Positions 25,263 to 34,572 of a stretch of DNA of 64,000 nt are shown one piece after another (the first letter of the stretch is position 1; every line of letters starts with the position of its first letter). This DNA comes from JBBQLG01 sp964251665 (GTDB taxonomy: Bacteria > Bacteroidota > Bacteroidia > Cytophagales > Spirosomataceae): contig CAXUKO010000018.1 in assembly GCA_964251665.1 (NCBI GenBank), forward strand, positions 1-64,000, read 5' to 3'. The position numbers and the translations under genes were made by a program. The notes beneath the pieces were generated by a model that saw only the letters and a list, made by a program, of their open reading frames with translations, did no database searches and was not told the DNA's origin.

Positions 25263-28079
25263 TTATTTTTTCTTCGCGACGGTCTTTTTAGCAGCAGGCT
25301 TGGCGGCTGTAGCGCTGGCCCGAACCGCTTTTTTGGCGGGTGCTTTTACCGCCGAATCAGCCTTGGCAGCGGTCTTTTTAGCGGGTGTTTTTTTGGCATC
25401 CGCCGGATCATCACCCGCCAGTTTCAGGCAATCCTCCAGGGTGAGGGAAGCGGGATCGGTATCCTTCGGGATTTTGACATTGCGCTTACCCACCGCCAGA
25501 TACGGACCATACTGCCCATTAACCACCTTGACAGCCGGGTTCTCGACGAACTCCTTAATGTATTTATTGGCTTCGGCCACGCGCTTGGCCTGAATCAGTT
25601 CAATGGCCCGGTCGAGCGTCAGGGGCATACCCTGATCGGCACGGGGAATAGAGACGTATTTATCCTCGAACTTCACATACGGCCCAAAGCGGCCTTTGCC
25701 CGTTGTGATGAGTTTCCCCTCAAATTCACCGAGAGCTTCGCTTACGGCTTCGGCTCGTTTTTGCTGAATCAGTTCAACCGTACGAGCTTCGTCAATCGTG
25801 TATGGATCATCTTCACGACTCAGCGACACGTATTTGTCGTCGTGCTTCACGTACGGCCCAAACTTACCGATACCAATGGTCATGGCCTTATCCTCGAAGA
25901 AACCAACTTCGCGCGGCAGGGCAAACAATTCCAGGGCTTCCTGTAGCGTAATGGTTTCGATGAGCTGATCCTTGCGCAGGTTGGCGTACAGGGGCTTCTC
26001 TTCCTCAGTCGACTCGCCGATCTGAACGAATGCGCCGTACTTACCAAGCCGCGCCGATACTTTCTTGCCCGACCGGGGGTCGATTCCCAGTTCGCGCGCG
26101 CCGGTTTTGAAACCAACCACCGACGAACCCTGAATATCAGTCACGTTCTTGTGAAAATCGCCGTAAAACCCTTCGAGCATTTTCTGCCAGTCGAGTTTAC
26201 CGTCGGCAATTTCATCGAACTCCTTCTCGACCGTTGCCGTAAATTTAAAGTCGACAATATCGGGGAAGTACTCGACCAAAAAATCGTTGACGACGATGCC
26301 GGTATTGGTCGGAAACAGCTTGGCTTTTTCGGAGCCGTACGTCTCTTTGCCAACCGTTTCAGTAACCGGACCGCGCTGCACCAGTGTAAACTCAGTGAAC
26401 TTGCGCTCCTGCCCCTGCCGGTCTTCTTTCACGACATAACCGCGGTTAACGATGGTCGAAATAGTTGGCGCATAGGTCGAGGGTCGGCCGATTCCCATTT
26501 CTTCGAGCTTTTTCACGAGCGAGGCTTCCGCGTAACGAGGTTGCGGCCGGGTGAACTTCTCAGTAGCCTTCATCTGACCAAACGCCAGATCCTGCCCAAT
26601 ACGTAATGGAGGCAGCATTCCTTTAGCATCTTCGTCTTCTTCATCGTCTTTCGACTCGAAGTAGACCCGCAGGAATCCATCAAATTTTATAACTTCGCCC
26701 TGTGCGACCAGTTCACGAGGGAGACTACTCTGTTCCCTTAGCCTATTAGACGGCTTAGACGGAATGTCTGGCAGAATAGTAGGTATATCCCAAAACACAC
26801 TATTGTCATCCGACGACAGAGTTGAGGCTGGCGGAAGGGTTGCTGGTACATCAAAATTTGGTGTCTCCTCAAGTGGTAAAACTTGAGTAATGGGCAATTG
26901 TGGTTTGCCAAAATCTAAACGTCTAATCTCATCAAATTCGATACTGATCGTTACCGTGGTGCGCTCCAGTTGAGCATCAGCCATCTGCGAGGCAATAGCC
27001 CGTTTCCAGATCAGTTCATACAGCCGCTTCTGGTCCTTGTCGGCACCGGCATTGCGATCGTTAAAGTTTGTGGGACGAATTGCTTCGTGCGCTTCCTGCG
27101 CCGACTCGTTCTTGGTTTTGTACGTACGGGTCTGGACGTATCTCTCACCAAATTCCGTCGAAATTTCGGCCACGGCTTTATCAACGGCCTCCTGCGATAG
27201 GGTGGTCGAGTCGGTCCGCATGTACGAGATCTTACCGGCTTCGTAAAGTCCCTGCGCCAGCCGCATGGTGCGGTCTACGGCGAAGCCCAACTTACGGGAA
27301 GCCTCCTGTTGCAGCGTCGAGGTGGTAAATGGTGCCGACGGTGACTTTTTAGCCGGTTTAACTTCCAGATTTTTAATGGTATAGCCCGCGCCGATGTTAG
27401 CGTTTAAAAACGCCCGTGCCTCGTCGGCGGTGGCAAAGTTGCGGGCCAGTTCGGCGTTCAGGATCTTGCCACCATCGACCACAAACTGAGCTGTAACTTT
27501 AAAACTTGATTTTGACTGGTGCTTGTCAATTTCGCGCTCCCGGTCAACCACTAAGCGCAGGGCAACCGACTGCACCCGGCCAGCGGACAGACCCGTGCTG
27601 CCGCCTTTGATCTTGCGCCACAACACGGGCGAGAGTTCGTAGCCAACCAGCCGGTCGAGGACGCGCCGGGCCTGCTGGGCATTTACCAGATCAAGGTCGA
27701 TGGTGCGCGGCACCTTGATAGCGTTCAGAATGGCATTCTTGGTGATCTCACGAAACACAATACGCTTGGTATTCGCGCTCAGCCCGAGGGCTTCTTTCAG
27801 GTGCCACGAAATGGCTTCGCCCTCCCGGTCATCATCCGTCGCCAGCCACACTTCATCAGCATCCTTGACTAATTTTTTCAACTCACTGATGAGCTGGCGT
27901 TTATCGGGCGAAACCTCATAGGCGGGACGGAATCCGTTTTGCACGTCTACGGCAATGCCATCCTTAGGCAAATCGCGGACGTGTCCGAAACTCGACTTCA
28001 CGGTAAAGTCTTTTCCGAGGTAGCCTTCAATGGTTTTCGCCTTGGCGGGCGACTCCACAATGACTAAGTTCTTGGTCAT
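25263..28079 (-). CDS. topA: DNA topoisomerase I with in-frame insert
   Basis: TopA relaxes negative supercoils by cutting one strand. The Toprim domain starts with LVIVESPAKAKTIEGYLG and has TDDDREGEA at about 81-89; the active-site Tyr286 lies in SYMRTDS. The C-terminal part carries repeated zinc-ribbon-derived segments without Cys (FGPYVKFEDKYVSI) and ends in a Lys/Ala-rich tail (about 890-938). Residues about 381-454, between TVTIS and ELVAQGEVIKFDGFL, are an extra acidic, Pro/Ser-rich stretch absent from ordinary TopA and coded by lower-GC DNA. The reading frame is intact through it. A -7 promoter box lies about 75 bases upstream. Confidence 0.95.
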   Translation of the reverse strand: MTKNLVIVESPAKAKTIEGYLGKDFTVKSSFGHVRDLPKDGIAVDVQNGFRPAYEVSPDKRQLISELKKLVKDADEVWLATDDDREGEAISWHLKEALGLSANTKRIVFREITKNAILNAIKVPRTIDLDLVNAQQARRVLDRLVGYELSPVLWRKIKGGSTGLSAGRVQSVALRLVVDREREIDKHQSKSSFKVTAQFVVDGGKILNAELARNFATADEARAFLNANIGAGYTIKNLEVKPAKKSPSAPFTTSTLQQEASRKLGFAVDRTMRLAQGLYEAGKISYMRTDSTTLSQEAVDKAVAEISTEFGERYVQTRTYKTKNESAQEAHEAIRPTNFNDRNAGADKDQKRLYELIWKRAIASQMADAQLERTTVTISIEFDEIRRLDFGKPQLPITQVLPLEETPNFDVPATLPPASTLSSDDNSVFWDIPTILPDIPSKPSNRLREQSSLPRELVAQGEVIKFDGFLRVYFESKDDEEDEDAKGMLPPLRIGQDLAFGQMKATEKFTRPQPRYAEASLVKKLEEMGIGRPSTYAPTISTIVNRGYVVKEDRQGQERKFTEFTLVQRGPVTETVGKETYGSEKAKLFPTNTGIVVNDFLVEYFPDIVDFKFTATVEKEFDEIADGKLDWQKMLEGFYGDFHKNVTDIQGSSVVGFKTGARELGIDPRSGKKVSARLGKYGAFVQIGESTEEEKPLYANLRKDQLIETITLQEALELFALPREVGFFEDKAMTIGIGKFGPYVKHDDKYVSLSREDDPYTIDEARTVELIQQKRAEAVSEALGEFEGKLITTGKGRFGPYVKFEDKYVSIPRADQGMPLTLDRAIELIQAKRVAEANKYIKEFVENPAVKVVNGQYGPYLAVGKRNVKIPKDTDPASLTLEDCLKLAGDDPADAKKTPAKKTAAKADSAVKAPAKKAVRASATAAKPAAKKTVAKKK
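26718..26939 (-). other. Low-GC insert within topA
   Basis: This segment codes for TopA residues 381-454, which do not resemble the family. I count 77 G+C in the 180 bases 26761-26940 (43%), visibly lower than the flanking topA sequence. It keeps the frame and adds Pro/Ser/Asp-rich sequence, probably a surface loop. Confidence 0.6.
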
Positions 28080-28153
28080 ATTCTGGTGTTCAGGTTGATG
28101 CTGTCTCCTCGTTCGCTCCGTTCATTATTCGGGCCAAAAAGGTCCGTTTGCGC

Positions 28154-28161
28154 CAAATATA
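28154..28161 (-). promoter_or_regulatory. -7 promoter box of topA
   Basis: On the minus strand TATATTTG matches TAnnTTTG. A TTG lies about 22 bases upstream. The leader to ATG 28079 would be about 70 bases. Confidence 0.55.
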
Positions 28162-28352
28162 GACGCAAAACCATTGACTTGTACAACAGGACAAGGATGG
28201 GGGACGAAACAAAAGAGGGGGATTATTTATGCATTAGTAACAGTTTGTGACCAACGAACGTTCGGATGAGTTGTGCCAATTAAAGGCAACTGTTCACCCG
28301 ATTTGGGGCACGAATGAGTCAGTAACGGCTTGATTACCTTATTGGTTTAACG

Positions 28353-28385
28353 AAAAAAAGAGACCTCCCTGCTAAAAGAGGTCTC
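28353..28385 (-). terminator. Terminator after the Gly/Ser/Thr-repeat CHRD gene
   Basis: Eight-base arms (28360-28367 and 28378-28385) are followed on the minus strand by a run of seven T. Confidence 0.8.
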
Positions 28386-28411
28386 CCTGCCATTACCAAC
28401 CGTACTGTTCA

Positions 28412-29158
28412 CTATTGCACACGGACCCGGCCCCGAATTTCGCCATTCGGATAATTACCCGTACCGATGGAAATGTAGTAATATCCATTCCGCATACTAT
28501 CCACTTTGGCCGCTGTCAATGTAACGGTGCCGGAGTAGGGCGACGTTACCGTTGTTGATCCTGTACCGGTTGTTGTGCCTGTTCCAGTACCCGTTGTACC
28601 TGTTCCACTACCTGTTCCCGTGCCAGTTGCCGTTCCACTACCTGTTCCCGTAGCCGTGCCGCTGCCGGTTCCCGTCGATGTACCACTACCTACACCCGTT
28701 GACGTTCCACTACCCACTCCTGTTGATGTACCGCTACCCACTCCTGTTGACGTACCACTGCCTACACCTGTTGATGTGCCACTACCCGGTGAGGTGGTAC
28801 TGCCGCTGCCCGGACCAGTAATACCGCCGTCAAATAACCCACTGATGAGCGACAAATCGCGCACTCCGGAGCTGTCGGCAACGTTGGTTATACGGTAGAG
28901 GTACGCCGATGTTGGTGTCAGCCCCGTCGAGTACGTCAGCGTATAGGTCATTACGTACGTGCTCGGATCAATTGTACCCGTAAAACTGCCCGTCGCCAGG
29001 GAAGAGGTGGTCACAGGTCGTACACCCTGACCATTTAGAGTTGCCGTTACCTGTAGCGTCTGATTCTGCGGAGTCGTGTTGTCGTCTTTCTTACAGGCTA
29101 CTACCCAAAGTGTGGCCAGCACAACCGGCGTAGCCCAGCGAATTACTTGCTTTTTCAT
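28412..29158 (-). CDS. CHRD-domain lipoprotein with Gly/Ser/Thr repeats
   Basis: A 248-residue lipoprotein (signal ending VVACKK). A CHRD (chordin-like) domain begins near residue 32 (LQVTATLNGQGVRPVTTSSL) and ends with YYISIGTGNYPNGEIRGRV. It is split by a long insert, about residues 115-205, of eight-residue repeats of type GSGTSTGV, GSGTATGT and similar. CHRD domains occur in many secreted bacterial proteins; their molecular role is unclear. The repeat insert probably forms a flexible surface loop and may vary in number between strains. Confidence 0.8.
   Translation of the reverse strand: MKKQVIRWATPVVLATLWVVACKKDDNTTPQNQTLQVTATLNGQGVRPVTTSSLATGSFTGTIDPSTYVMTYTLTYSTGLTPTSAYLYRITNVADSSGVRDLSLISGLFDGGITGPGSGSTTSPGSGTSTGVGSGTSTGVGSGTSTGVGSGTSTGVGSGTSTGTGSGTATGTGSGTATGTGTGSGTGTTGTGTGTTTGTGSTTVTSPYSGTVTLTAAKVDSMRNGYYYISIGTGNYPNGEIRGRVRVQ
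28560..28805 (-). repeat. 24-base tandem repeat region in a CHRD gene
   Basis: Imperfect direct repeats with a 24-base period (units such as CCACTACCTACACCTGTTGA), each coding for eight residues. They are clearest between about 28670 and 28800 and degenerate toward 28560. Confidence 0.8.
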
Positions 29159-29336
29159 AACATTGAGGTTTTTGATTAATTGGATTTTTGGTTTGACATA
29201 GTAGCCTACAAGATCAGTAGTCTTTTGTGTTCACCCGCTTAATTCAGAAATCTGTCAGATTGTTGATTAAAAATTTAGAAAATGTAGGAAACGGGATTAA
29301 GGGCCGTTAACTCACTGTTTTCGGCGGGAAGGCGCA

Positions 29337-29370
29337 TAAAAAAAGCGGTTCCCGAATGTTCAGGAACCGC
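29337..29370 (-). terminator. Terminator after the double-CHRD gene
   Basis: Arms 29345-29352 and 29363-29370 (GCGGTTCC and its complement) are followed on the minus strand by a run of seven T. Confidence 0.75.
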
Positions 29371-29393
29371 CTTATCAATACGTAATGGGGTGC

Positions 29394-30221
29394 TTATTTT
29401 ACCCGGATATCGCCCCGGATTTCACCCGCCGGAAAAGCGGTGGTGTGCAGATTGGCGTAGTACAATCCCTGAATCAGACTATCAACCCGGCTCTGCGTTG
29501 CCAGAACCGCCGTCTCAATAATGGGCGAGGTTAAACTTTTAAATGGTATCTCTACCGGCCCGACACCCGCTGTCGTATTGGGGGTGATGCGGTGTAAATG
29601 GCCCATTACCGGTGACAGACCCGAGTAGGTTACCGTGTAACTCAGCGTGCGGGTGGTCCGGTCCAGCGAACCCGTAAACTGCCCCGTTGCCATGGATGCA
29701 TTGGGCGTTGGTTTCTCGGCGGCCCCACTCATGGCGGCTGTCAGCAGCACGGGAATGTTGTCAACGGGTCGGATGTCGCCCCGAATTTCACCCGCCGGAA
29801 AAGCGGTGGTATGCAGATTGGCATAGTAAAACCCGTTGAGCATACTATCGACCCGACTCTGCGACGCCAGCGTTACCGTGCTGATAATGGGTGATCCCAA
29901 GCTTGGGAAAGGTACCTCTACCGGGCCGGTTCCATTCGTGACATTGGGTGTAATGCGGTGTACATGACCCATCACCGGCGACAGACCCGAGTATGTCACG
30001 GTATAACTCAGCACCCGCGTTGTCCGGTCGAGTACGCCGGTAAACTGCCCCGTTGCCGTCGACGCATTGGGCGTTGGTTTTTCGGCGGCCCCACTCATAA
30101 CCGCCGTCAGCCGAACCAGATTGGTTGTACTGGCCGTCTGTTCGCGTTCATCGTTGCAGGCAAGCACAAAAAGTGTCGCCAGCGCCAGTGCCCCGGCCCA
30201 GGCAAGTATATTCTTCTTCAT
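29394..30221 (-). CDS. Lipoprotein with two CHRD domains
   Basis: 275 residues from the ATG at 30221 (MKKNILAWAGALALATLFVL, then AC, lipidated Cys); an upstream in-frame start would add 16 residues before the signal. Two CHRD domains follow in tandem: VRLTAVMSGAAEKPTPNAST... ending GEIRGDIRPV, and LLTAAMSGAAEKPTPNAS... ending GEIRGDIRVK. They are nearly identical in protein and DNA, showing a recent internal duplication. Probably surface or periplasmic; function unknown. It is flanked by two other CHRD lipoprotein genes in the same orientation, each with its own terminator. Confidence 0.8.
   Translation of the reverse strand: MKKNILAWAGALALATLFVLACNDEREQTASTTNLVRLTAVMSGAAEKPTPNASTATGQFTGVLDRTTRVLSYTVTYSGLSPVMGHVHRITPNVTNGTGPVEVPFPSLGSPIISTVTLASQSRVDSMLNGFYYANLHTTAFPAGEIRGDIRPVDNIPVLLTAAMSGAAEKPTPNASMATGQFTGSLDRTTRTLSYTVTYSGLSPVMGHLHRITPNTTAGVGPVEIPFKSLTSPIIETAVLATQSRVDSLIQGLYYANLHTTAFPAGEIRGDIRVK
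29397..30111 (-). repeat. Internal duplication of a CHRD domain
   Basis: Two direct repeats of roughly 345-360 bases, about 29397-29755 and 29767-30111, encode the two CHRD domains. Long stretches are identical, for example around 29417-29455 and 29783-29821. Confidence 0.75.
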
Positions 30222-30379
30222 AATAGTGATTGGTAAGGATAAATAATTGTGGATTAACTTGTTAGCCACACCGTGTAATGTACGCAGTAAAGCGGTTTTT
30301 GAGATTTATTGTTATAAAATAAAATTTTTCCAAGTTAGGTTTAGGGTTGCCTGGCTAAAACGTTTGATTATGGCGCATA

Positions 30380-30415
30380 AACAACGGCGGCTCCATCGCT
30401 GAAACCGCCGTTGTT
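30380..30415 (-). terminator. Hairpin after the single-CHRD gene
   Basis: Arms 30380-30390 and 30405-30415 are perfect 11-base inverted repeats. Only a short T-run follows on the minus strand, so it is a weaker terminator than the others. Confidence 0.65.
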
Positions 30416-30433
30416 AATAAATCAATTTTTCGC

Positions 30434-30904
30434 TTATTTAACCTGGACATTACCCCGAATCTCGCCGTTGGGATAGGTGGTCGTATGGATGTCAACATAA
30501 AAAAGCCCATTCACGATGCTGTCGATCCGGCTCTGCGCCAACGGCCCGGTTGTTCCTGAAAAAGGCGAGGCAAGGCCACTAAAAGTTGTAACAGCCGGAC
30601 CCGTTCCGTCCGTTTTCTGCGGATCGAGCCGGTGCAGATGCCCCTCCGTAGCCGTCAGGCCCGAAAACGCGAGGGTGTAGCTCAGCACGCGGGTCGTCCG
30701 GTCGATTGTGCCGCCAAACGTGCCGGTTGCCGCTGAAGGCGTGGGCGTAGGCCGTACCTGTGCGCCCGTCAGGGTGGCAATCAGCGGTATGGTGGTACTG
30801 ACCGGCGTAGGCATAGTGGAGGCAGAATCGTTGGTTTTGCAGGAGGCCAGCAGGAACGCAGCGGCCAGAAGGGCGGCCATGCGGGAAAACAAAGTAGGGG
30901 TCAT
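30434..30904 (-). CDS. CHRD-domain lipoprotein
   Basis: 156 residues from the ATG at 30904 (MTPTLFSRMAALLAAAFLLA, then SC); a start 14 residues upstream is open but would spoil the signal peptide. One CHRD domain spans about 38-156 (LIATLTGAQVRPTPTPSAAT, then YVDIHTTTYPNGEIRGNVQV). It is the smallest of the three related lipoproteins and lacks both the repeat insert and the second domain. Confidence 0.78.
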   Translation of the reverse strand: MTPTLFSRMAALLAAAFLLASCKTNDSASTMPTPVSTTIPLIATLTGAQVRPTPTPSAATGTFGGTIDRTTRVLSYTLAFSGLTATEGHLHRLDPQKTDGTGPAVTTFSGLASPFSGTTGPLAQSRIDSIVNGLFYVDIHTTTYPNGEIRGNVQVK

Positions 30905-31134
30905 ATACGACTCGGTTGTTTCCTGAATAACCCCGCAGCCGGTCAATGTATTGTATCAATTACCCGAACGGGCTGCAACGGCCCGGCCTTGTAGCACGCA
31001 GATTGACAGTTGGTGCGATAATTCCCCTGAAATCTCCTAATTTTGACCCATTGGCTGAATTAAGTAAGGCAATTGATTGGTTGTCTTAGTAGCATACCCC
31101 TTTCGTTTAATTTTAACAGTAACCCCTTTTTTGT

Positions 31135-33402
31135 ATGGCTTTTGACCTGGATATGATTCAGCGTGTGTACGCCGGTTTAGGCGCACGCGTCGAAGCAGCC
31201 CGGCAGGTAGTGGGTCGCCCGCTGACGTTGTCGGAGAAAATTTTGTACGCTCACCTCTCTGCCGGAACTCCCACAACGGCCCAGGAACGGGGCAAAGCTT
31301 ACGTGGACTTCGCTCCCGACCGCGTTGCCATGCAGGATGCTACGGCACAAATGGCCCTGTTGCAGTTCATGCAGGCAGGTCGGCCAACGGTTGCGGTTCC
31401 CTCGACGGTACACTGCGACCACCTGATTCAGGCCGAAGTGGGTGCCGACCAGGATTTGAGTACCGCCAACAGTAAAAACAAGGAGGTCTACGATTTTCTG
31501 GCCTCGGTATCCAATAAATACGGCATTGGCTTCTGGAAACCCGGCGCGGGTATTATTCACCAGGTGGTGCTGGAGAATTACGCCTTCCCCGGTGGTATGA
31601 TGATCGGCACGGATTCGCACACGCCCATGGCGGGTGGACTGGGCATGATTGCCATTGGCGTTGGCGGTGCCGATGCCTGCGACGTGATGGCCGGACTGGC
31701 CTGGGAGTTGAAAATGCCGAAACTGATTGGTGTAAAGCTGACCGGTAAACTGAGCGGCTGGGCGTCGGCAAAAGACGTCATCCTGCGCGTGGCGGGTATC
31801 CTGACCGTAAAAGGCGGAACCGGCTGTATTGTGGAATATTTCGGCGAGGGTGCCGAGTCACTCTCGGCAGCGGGCAAAGGCACGATCTGTAACATGGGTG
31901 CCGAAATCGGGGCAACAACGTCGATTTTCGCCTACGACGAGAAGATGGCCAGCTACCTGCGGGCTACGGACCGGGCCGAAGTAGCTGATGCAGCTGATGC
32001 CGTCAAGGCCGATCTCCGTTCGGACGAAGCCGTGTATGCTGACCCCGCAACTTACTACGATCAACTGATTGAAATCAACCTGTCGGAACTGGAGCCGCAT
32101 ATCAACGGTCCGTTCACGCCGGATCTGGCGTGGCCGTTGTCGAACTTTGCGAAAGCGGTAAAAGAAAACAACTGGCCCGAAAAACTGGAAGTTGGTTTGA
32201 TTGGCTCGTGTACCAACTCCAGCTACGAAGACATGACCCGCTCGGCGTCGATAGCGGCCCAGGCAATCAGCAAAAACCTGAAGGTTCAGTCGGAATTTAC
32301 GGTAACGCCGGGCTCCGAACTCGTTCGGTTTACGGCCGAGCGCGATGGCCTGCTGCGGACGTTTGAAAGCATGGGCGGTGTTGTACTGGCCAACGCCTGC
32401 GGTCCCTGCATTGGGCAGTGGGCGCGGCATATGGACGATCCTACCCGCAAAAACTCGATTATTACGTCTTTCAACCGGAACTTCGCCAAGCGGAACGACG
32501 GCAACGCCAGCACGCACGCGTTTGTGGCTTCGCCGGAAATCGTAACGGCCTTCGCCATTGCGGGTGACCTGACCTTCAACCCGATGACCGATACGCTGAC
32601 CAATCTGGCGGGCGAGCAGGTGATGCTGGACGAACCACAGGGTATTGAGCAACCCGTAAACGGCTACGCTGTTGACGACGCCGGTTATCAGGCCCCGGCC
32701 GAAGATGGGTCGGGCGTAAACGTACTGGTTAGCCCAACGTCAGACCGGCTGCAACTGCTGGCACCGTTCCCGGCTTGGGAAGGTACGGACCTGAAAGGGT
32801 TAAAGCTGCTGATCAAAGCGAAGGGCAAGTGTACAACCGACCACATCTCCATGGCGGGTCCATGGCTGAAGTACCGGGGTCACTTAGACAACATCTCCAA
32901 CAACATGCTCATCGGCGCGGTGAACTTCTTCAACGAGAAGACCAACACCGTGAAGAACGAACTAACGGGCCAATACGGCGAAGTACCAGCCGTTCAGCGG
33001 GCGTACAAAGCCGCTGGCATTGGTACGGTGGTTGTGGGCGACGAGAACTACGGCGAAGGCTCTTCCCGCGAACATGCGGCCATGGAACCCCGCTTCCTCG
33101 GCGTCCGGGCAATCTTAGTACGCTCCTTTGCCCGGATTCACGAAACGAACCTGAAAAAACAGGGGATGTTAGCCCTGACGTTCGCCAACCCGGCCGACTA
33201 CGACAAGATTCAGGAAGATGATACGATTGATATCGACGGGCTGACGGAGTTTGCGCCGGGTCGTCCACTCGAAATCGTCCTGCATCACGCCGATGGGTCG
33301 ACGGATGAGATTATGGCCAACCACACCTACAATGAAGGGCAGATCGAGTGGTTCAAGGCGGGCGCGGCTCTGAATCTGATCCGCATGAAAGTGAGTGCTT
33401 AA
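31135..33402 (+). CDS. acn: Aconitate hydratase
   Basis: Aconitase interconverts citrate and isocitrate in the TCA cycle. The 755-residue sequence is of the mitochondrial type. The cluster ligands are visible: Cys in GSCTNSSYEDM and two Cys in NACGPCIGQW. Other catalytic regions are GTDSHTPMAGGLGM, GKCTTDHISMAGPWL and YGEGSSREHAAMEPR. A bidirectional terminator follows the stop. It is probably monocistronic: the gene before is on the other strand and the gene after converges. Confidence 0.97.
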   Translation: MAFDLDMIQRVYAGLGARVEAARQVVGRPLTLSEKILYAHLSAGTPTTAQERGKAYVDFAPDRVAMQDATAQMALLQFMQAGRPTVAVPSTVHCDHLIQAEVGADQDLSTANSKNKEVYDFLASVSNKYGIGFWKPGAGIIHQVVLENYAFPGGMMIGTDSHTPMAGGLGMIAIGVGGADACDVMAGLAWELKMPKLIGVKLTGKLSGWASAKDVILRVAGILTVKGGTGCIVEYFGEGAESLSAAGKGTICNMGAEIGATTSIFAYDEKMASYLRATDRAEVADAADAVKADLRSDEAVYADPATYYDQLIEINLSELEPHINGPFTPDLAWPLSNFAKAVKENNWPEKLEVGLIGSCTNSSYEDMTRSASIAAQAISKNLKVQSEFTVTPGSELVRFTAERDGLLRTFESMGGVVLANACGPCIGQWARHMDDPTRKNSIITSFNRNFAKRNDGNASTHAFVASPEIVTAFAIAGDLTFNPMTDTLTNLAGEQVMLDEPQGIEQPVNGYAVDDAGYQAPAEDGSGVNVLVSPTSDRLQLLAPFPAWEGTDLKGLKLLIKAKGKCTTDHISMAGPWLKYRGHLDNISNNMLIGAVNFFNEKTNTVKNELTGQYGEVPAVQRAYKAAGIGTVVVGDENYGEGSSREHAAMEPRFLGVRAILVRSFARIHETNLKKQGMLALTFANPADYDKIQEDDTIDIDGLTEFAPGRPLEIVLHHADGSTDEIMANHTYNEGQIEWFKAGAALNLIRMKVSA

Positions 33403-33456
33403 TCCATAAGTCCGCTATAGCAGTACAATGAGTGCCGGGTTTGGCCTGGCAAAAGC

Positions 33457-33494
33457 AAAATCCCCGTCCGGTTAGTATCGGACGGGGATTTTTG
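33457..33494 (+). terminator. Bidirectional terminator between aconitase and the AlgJ-like gene
   Basis: A perfect stem of about 13 bases (from 33457 and to 33492) has A-runs before and T-runs after, so it can serve both convergent genes. Confidence 0.85.
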
Positions 33495-33531
33495 TTGTCA
33501 GCGATCTAATGAACAGACAGGCAGTGTCATT

Positions 33532-34569
33532 TCAGAGATTAACGGGCGACCCGACCGTCTCGTTTATCCGTTGCAGCCAGTAGCGTTTGCCGTACTTATT
33601 CCAGTGCCCATCGCCGAGATGATACCACTCGGGATGATACCGCAGCGTATCAATCAGGCTGATGACGGCGGGCTTTAGGTTTGGATGTTTTTCGATCCGT
33701 TCAATCTGATGATTGTACCGGCCCAGTTCAGGAGCGACAATCGTTGACTTGTTGGGAATCAAACTGATATAGACCTTATCGAACCCCTTGCTCCGGTAAT
33801 AGTCATGGATGAGGTTGAGTTTGTTAACCGTAGAATCAATAACGGCGTCACTCAGGTAGCGAAACGAACTGAGTTGCGAGGTAGTGTCCACTTCCAGATC
33901 GTACAGAACATGCTGTTTATCGAGCGATAAACGCCCACCCTGCGTCCGGCCAAAATAATCAAGCAGAATTTTAGCTTTCAGTTCTTTTAAACGCAGCGCA
34001 AGGCTGTTGTTAAAGACAGTAAATTCCAGGCGATTATTTACCCCACTCCCAAAGCGGCCCCGCAGAAAATTAATGCCGTGTTCTTCGGTAGTATTACTTA
34101 CGGCATCAGGCAGGGAAAGATCAGGGAGTACATTATCAATATACATACGCCAGAACTTACCCTGCATCCGTTCCTGAAGCACCCGTTCAATAACCTCAAT
34201 CACTACAATATTTTTATCCCGCTTATCGAGCCGGGCTGGAGTCAATCGGTTCGGGACCCAGATATGTGTGTTTTTTTCACCTCCGTAAAATACAGTATCA
34301 ATGTCTGTAAAGCTATCACCCAATGTAAACAGGTGAACGCCTTTTATTTTCGTTGCGGGAATATCAGTAGTATCAAGGCTATCTACTGCGTGATAATTTT
34401 CGTCCTTAAACTGGACCAGATTCGTTTTATTATACAAATCGCCATAATTATACTGATCAGGAATTATACCTCGTTGAAAAAGCTTACGCTGTAGCGCGGG
34501 AGTTAATCCTACGATCAATACGGCACCCGTAAATACCATCAATAAAAGCCTCAGTATAGTTAAAACCAT
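33532..34569 (-). CDS. AlgJ/AlgX-like SGNH-type O-acetyltransferase partner
   Basis: A 345-residue protein with an N-terminal membrane helix (about 3-22). It has the SGNH-like signature LGDSFTD with Ser86, and the Asp/His pair in LGDGHWNKYGK (Asp320, His322), as in AlgJ/AlgX proteins, which transfer acetyl groups from a membrane MBOAT partner to an exopolysaccharide. It follows the MBOAT gene by 3 bases on the same strand. No polysaccharide synthase or alginate gene is nearby, so the acceptor is unknown. Confidence 0.8.
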   Translation of the reverse strand: MVLTILRLLLMVFTGAVLIVGLTPALQRKLFQRGIIPDQYNYGDLYNKTNLVQFKDENYHAVDSLDTTDIPATKIKGVHLFTLGDSFTDIDTVFYGGEKNTHIWVPNRLTPARLDKRDKNIVVIEVIERVLQERMQGKFWRMYIDNVLPDLSLPDAVSNTTEEHGINFLRGRFGSGVNNRLEFTVFNNSLALRLKELKAKILLDYFGRTQGGRLSLDKQHVLYDLEVDTTSQLSSFRYLSDAVIDSTVNKLNLIHDYYRSKGFDKVYISLIPNKSTIVAPELGRYNHQIERIEKHPNLKPAVISLIDTLRYHPEWYHLGDGHWNKYGKRYWLQRINETVGSPVNL

Positions 34570-34572
34570 AGT

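Larger units (their letters stand above)
28080..28411. other. Gap between topA and the CHRD genes
   Basis: It holds the topA promoter and the terminator of the first CHRD gene; no gene is visible in the 332 bases. Confidence 0.6.

Noticed and set aside
28560..28805. Regular direct repeats considered as a CRISPR array
   Set aside because: Repeats are contiguous, in frame and code for Gly/Ser/Thr; no spacers and no cas genes.
31858..32652. Minus-strand open frame of 264 codons within aconitase
   Set aside because: It overlaps a complete, well-conserved aconitase gene and has Arg/His-rich shadow composition.
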